Notes under the pieces: model-generated
The model's input: the letters and a program-made list of their open reading frames with translations, nothing else
What the model was told of the DNA's origin: nothing
The model's database searches: none
Translations under genes and position numbers: made by a program
Shown here: positions 21,250-23,057 of the stretch, in pieces
Layout of the letters: every line of letters starts with the position of its first letter
How positions within the stretch are numbered: the first letter of the stretch is position 1
Origin: a virus
DNA: 23,057 nt
Virus record (IMG/VR): IMGVR_UViG_3300045911_000761
Location: 1 to 23,057 of that record
Direction: 5' to 3' (one strand)

Positions 21250-22205
21250 TTCGCACCCTCCGCCTGGTGGAATTCCACGGCCTGCATGAACCGGTCGGGA
21301 TCGCCGAGGATGCGGGAGGCATAATCGGCAGGGATCTCGGCCCAGGTGCCGTCCGCCTTGATCTGACCACGAGCGACGAGGAAGGAGCGCACGGCATCAT
21401 CCTTTCCAGCGAAGATTTCGGCCAACCGGTCGGCAGTGGATTTTTCTGGCGCTGCCTTCGGGACGGACGTCACGCCAAAAACCGGGGCAATGGCATCGAA
21501 GTTGAACGGCAGTTTGTCGGGTAAACCTGCGCGGTTCTTGGCATCGAAGGCCGCAGCGTGAGTCGTGAAGATCACCCGCTCGCGTCCACCGACACCGCGT
21601 TTGCGGCCCCCATCGGATTCCGCGATCTTGGTCACGAAATTGCAGAAGAAGAGGTGGTCGCACCATTCCTTCAGCAATGGCGCGGAGTGCTTGGTCAGCT
21701 TGATCTCATACCGGTCATAGGAGCCCGCCTGTTCCGGGAGTTCGAACTTCCGCACTGCCGAGTGGGCCAGGCACACAACATGCATGCCGCGTTTGATGAG
21801 GGCATCTAGGCTGATCAGAAACTTTGCAAATTCCTCGGCAACCAGAACGTAGCCCTTGCCATACCCGTAGTCCTCGATGGACCCCTTGTTGCCCTTCCGG
21901 CAAACAAACTCGATCAAGAGCCGTTCGCACCAGTCGATGGTGTCCAGCACCACGGTCTTGAACTCGTGGTCTGAGGTTGCGAGCTGCTGGACCGCAGCCG
22001 TAACATCCTCCCATTTGGTGATTTCCGGGAAGCGGACAATATCGAGGTGCGCTGTCCCGTTTTCCGCATCAATGAAGACAGGATCCGGCATCTGGCTGGC
22101 CAGCGTCGATTTGCCGACGCTTTCCGGCCCGTGGATGCCCATCTTCTGAGCCCGTTGGATTTTGCCCCGTTGAAGGGTGAGGCCCCCTGTGTTTTTGGTC
22201 GTCAT
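21246..22205 (-). CDS. AAA_24 phage NTPase (Sak4-like recombinase candidate)
   Basis: A 319-residue RecA-fold NTPase from ATG 22205 (MTTKNTGGLTLQRGKIQRAQ). Walker A is GPESVGKST (26-34), then IDAENGTAHL, Walker B TVVLDTIDW, VVCLAHSAVRKF and a basic tail. The AAA_24 family includes phage single-strand annealing-type recombinases and RAD51/RecA-like proteins, often encoded with an Exo/Cas4 nuclease and an SSB, as here. The leader is A/C-rich and lacks a Shine-Dalgarno sequence. The stop overlaps the nuclease start. The C-terminal 80 residues are unassigned. Whether it anneals DNA or loads another protein cannot be read from the sequence. Confidence 0.88.
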   Translation of the reverse strand: MTTKNTGGLTLQRGKIQRAQKMGIHGPESVGKSTLASQMPDPVFIDAENGTAHLDIVRFPEITKWEDVTAAVQQLATSDHEFKTVVLDTIDWCERLLIEFVCRKGNKGSIEDYGYGKGYVLVAEEFAKFLISLDALIKRGMHVVCLAHSAVRKFELPEQAGSYDRYEIKLTKHSAPLLKEWCDHLFFCNFVTKIAESDGGRKRGVGGRERVIFTTHAAAFDAKNRAGLPDKLPFNFDAIAPVFGVTSVPKAAPEKSTADRLAEIFAGKDDAVRSFLVARGQIKADGTWAEIPADYASRILGDPDRFMQAVEFHQAEGAK

Positions 22206-22300
22206 GGTTTGGTTTTGTGGTTGTGACGACCCGCCCGCCGGGTAGGCTGGATTCGGTCGTCGGTTGGATTCGTCTGCGTTGTCGGTTCTTCCCTCGATCA

Positions 22301-22340
22301 GGCTGCGGGGTCGTTGGCGCGGCCCCGCGGCTGCTTTTTT
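22301..22340 (+). terminator. Intrinsic-terminator-like hairpin, rightward
   Basis: Read rightward, GGCTGCGGGGTCG (22301-22313) pairs with CGGCCCCGCGGCT (22320-22332) over 13 positions, counting G-U pairs, around a six-base loop, and six Ts follow at 22335-22340. No rightward gene lies just upstream, so it would stop antisense or read-through transcription before the divergent 22683 gene. Leftward, the dyad is in the leader of the AAA_24 gene, with A-rich bases first. Confidence 0.45.
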
Positions 22341-22348
22341 CCGGTATG

Positions 22349-22543
22349 TCAACTCCCTCTTGCCCCCTTCCTTTTTTCATCCAGCGGCAGACGGATGGAT
22401 TGCCGCTCGAACTGGTCGAGCGCGACATTGAGTCCGATCCGGATCACATCCGCTGGTTTGAGCCCCGTTTTGCGGGCCAAAGCGGTGATCCGAGCCTTTG
22501 TTTTGGCCGGGACGATGGTGTTGATTCTGGAAAGCGCATTCAT
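22349..22543 (-). CDS. Small ribbon-helix-helix DNA-binding protein
   Basis: A 64-residue protein from ATG 22543: MNALSRINTIVPAKTKARIT, then ALARKTGLKPADVIRIGLNV, ALDQFERQSIR. The beta-strand (RINTIVPAKTKARI) followed by two helices (GLKPADVIRIGLNVALDQF) fits the Arc/MetJ/CopG fold. Such proteins dimerise and bind DNA dyads, often at their own promoters. Its start lies in a perfect inverted repeat, which fits self-repression. It is the first gene of the leftward replication operon, so it may set the timing of replication genes. Confidence 0.8.
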   Translation of the reverse strand: MNALSRINTIVPAKTKARITALARKTGLKPADVIRIGLNVALDQFERQSIRLPLDEKRKGARGS

Positions 22544-22570
22544 ATTCTGCCCCGTTTATCGCAGAATATG
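22541..22570. promoter_or_regulatory. Perfect inverted repeat at the RHH gene start (operator candidate)
   Basis: CATATTCTGC (22541-22550) and GCAGAATATG (22561-22570), ten bases apart, form a perfect 10-base dyad. The left arm contains the RHH start codon (CAT at 22541-22543). Ribbon-helix-helix dimers bind such sites. The half-site is like that at 3243-3271. The next motif, GGCAAGATACG (22570-22580), resembles the complement of CGCATATCTTGC in front of the divergent gene, so both promoters may share a second site. Confidence 0.6.
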
Positions 22571-22646
22571 GCAAGATACGCAAGCGAAAAAACTGTTCTG
22601 TCTTCGAGAACGCACCCTTTACAGAGGGAAAGGCCGGGGAAAAATC

Positions 22647-22675
22647 TTGCTTAACTGCGCAATTCCGCGCATATC
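22647..22675 (+). promoter_or_regulatory. Sigma-70-like promoter candidate for the rightward RHH gene
   Basis: TTGCTT (22647-22652) and CATATC (22670-22675) stand 17 bases apart. A start seven bases later would fall at about 22682, so the transcript would be leaderless or nearly so at ATG 22683. The match to TTGACA/TATAAT is partial. Confidence 0.35.
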
Positions 22676-22682
22676 TTGCGAC

Positions 22683-23057
22683 ATGGGCCGACCAAAAATG
22701 TCACTCGAACAACGCCTCAATTTCTGGGTCAGCCAGGAGACGCACGATTTCTACGCCAAGCTCGCGATCCAGCGTAAACAGAAGATCAGCGAACTGCTCC
22801 GCGTGGTCCTCGATAAAGCCACTTCGCTTTTCGACGAAAACGGCGAGTTCAAGGCTGAAATGCCCATGAGCAGGGATGATCTCCAGCGAATGATGCGAGA
22901 GGTCGCCGCCGAAGAAGCCGCCAAGGCGGTAAAGGGAGCCTCGCCGATCTCTGGCGAGCAGGCCCTTGATGTGGCGCGGAGGGCTGTTGAAAACACCAGG
23001 GAGCGCGAAAAATTGCGGTCCGAAGAATCCCCGGCGGCAAAGTCCTCCCCTGTATGA
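22683..23057 (+). CDS. Ribbon-helix-helix-like regulator with helical tail
   Basis: A 124-residue protein whose start I set at ATG 22683 (MGRPKMSLEQRLNFWVSQET) because the residues before it in the long frame are not protein-like and the divergent promoter region lies there. Residues 5-45 fit a ribbon-helix-helix or related DNA-binding fold (LNFWVSQETHDFYAKLAIQR, KQKISELLRVVLDKA). The rest is charged and helical (REVAAEEAAKAVKGA, ARRAVENTREREKLRSEESP). It is divergent from the other RHH gene, suggesting a two-regulator switch. It ends exactly at the window's right edge, with a TGA stop. Confidence 0.75.
   Translation: MGRPKMSLEQRLNFWVSQETHDFYAKLAIQRKQKISELLRVVLDKATSLFDENGEFKAEMPMSRDDLQRMMREVAAEEAAKAVKGASPISGEQALDVARRAVENTREREKLRSEESPAAKSSPV

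Noticed and set aside
1-23057. Integrase, excisionase or attachment site
   Set aside because: No tyrosine or serine recombinase motif and no tRNA are visible in the window; lysogeny cannot be judged from here.

Overview
The window reads as a GC-rich stretch of a tailed double-stranded DNA bacteriophage or prophage. The evidence is a GpA-type terminase pair, a lysozyme-like M15 endopeptidase, a head-joining gene candidate at the left edge, and a self-contained replication and recombination module at the right. Genes are tightly packed, with many ATGA or GTGA stop/start overlaps. No integrase, att site, tRNA or clear host gene is visible, so prophage and free phage cannot be told apart, nor can the host be named. 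Several leaders are rich in A and C and lack a Shine-Dalgarno sequence, while others carry a perfect one. That mixture and the style of the primase ATPase fit a Gram-negative host of the Verrucomicrobiota kind, but this is only a weak guess.

Most genes point left. From right to left: (a) 22.3-23.06 kb, two divergent ribbon-helix-helix proteins with an operator-like inverted repeat on one start codon. (b) 16.2-22.2 kb, replication and recombination: a RecA-fold phage NTPase (AAA_24), a Cas4/AddB-like iron-sulfur PD-(D/E)XK nuclease, a DUF669 single-strand-binding-like protein, a DEAH helicase and a primase-helicase. (c) 15.99-16.22 kb, a short control region with several hairpins and 14-bp-phased direct repeats. 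(d) 14.5-15.99 kb, a helix-turn-helix protein, an unknown protein and a small membrane protein. (e) 11.5-14.4 kb, a mostly rightward accessory block: a DUF2786-type protein, small conserved proteins, a convergent small nuclease, and a membrane-anchored coiled-coil protein preceded by a 19-codon upstream ORF. (f) 10.9-11.5 kb, a 606-bp noncoding element with near-perfect 21-bp terminal inverted repeats. (g) 5.26-10.9 kb, a long leftward operon: a JAB/RadC-like protein, several small proteins, an AAA+ ATPase, a ParB-like protein, a double-ParB plus methyltransferase fusion and a HAD-like protein. (h) 3.3-5.25 kb, accessory genes: an unknown protein, a CmoA-like carboxy-SAM synthase homologue and a Tat-signal HIRAN protein on the opposite strand. 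(i) 1-3.27 kb, terminase small and large subunits, endolysin and the start of the head genes.

The most unusual part is the run AAA+ / small protein / ParB / ParB-ParB-methyltransferase / HAD / unknown / CmoA-like. The first five are translationally coupled, and the CmoA-like enzyme lies on the same strand just downstream. Known members of these families handle DNA or make an altered SAM cofactor, so together they could be a phage nucleic-acid modification system, perhaps using carboxy-SAM. This is inference: nothing in the sequence proves the substrate. The second item of note is the 606-bp inverted-repeat element between divergent genes, which resembles a MITE but could be a bidirectional control region.
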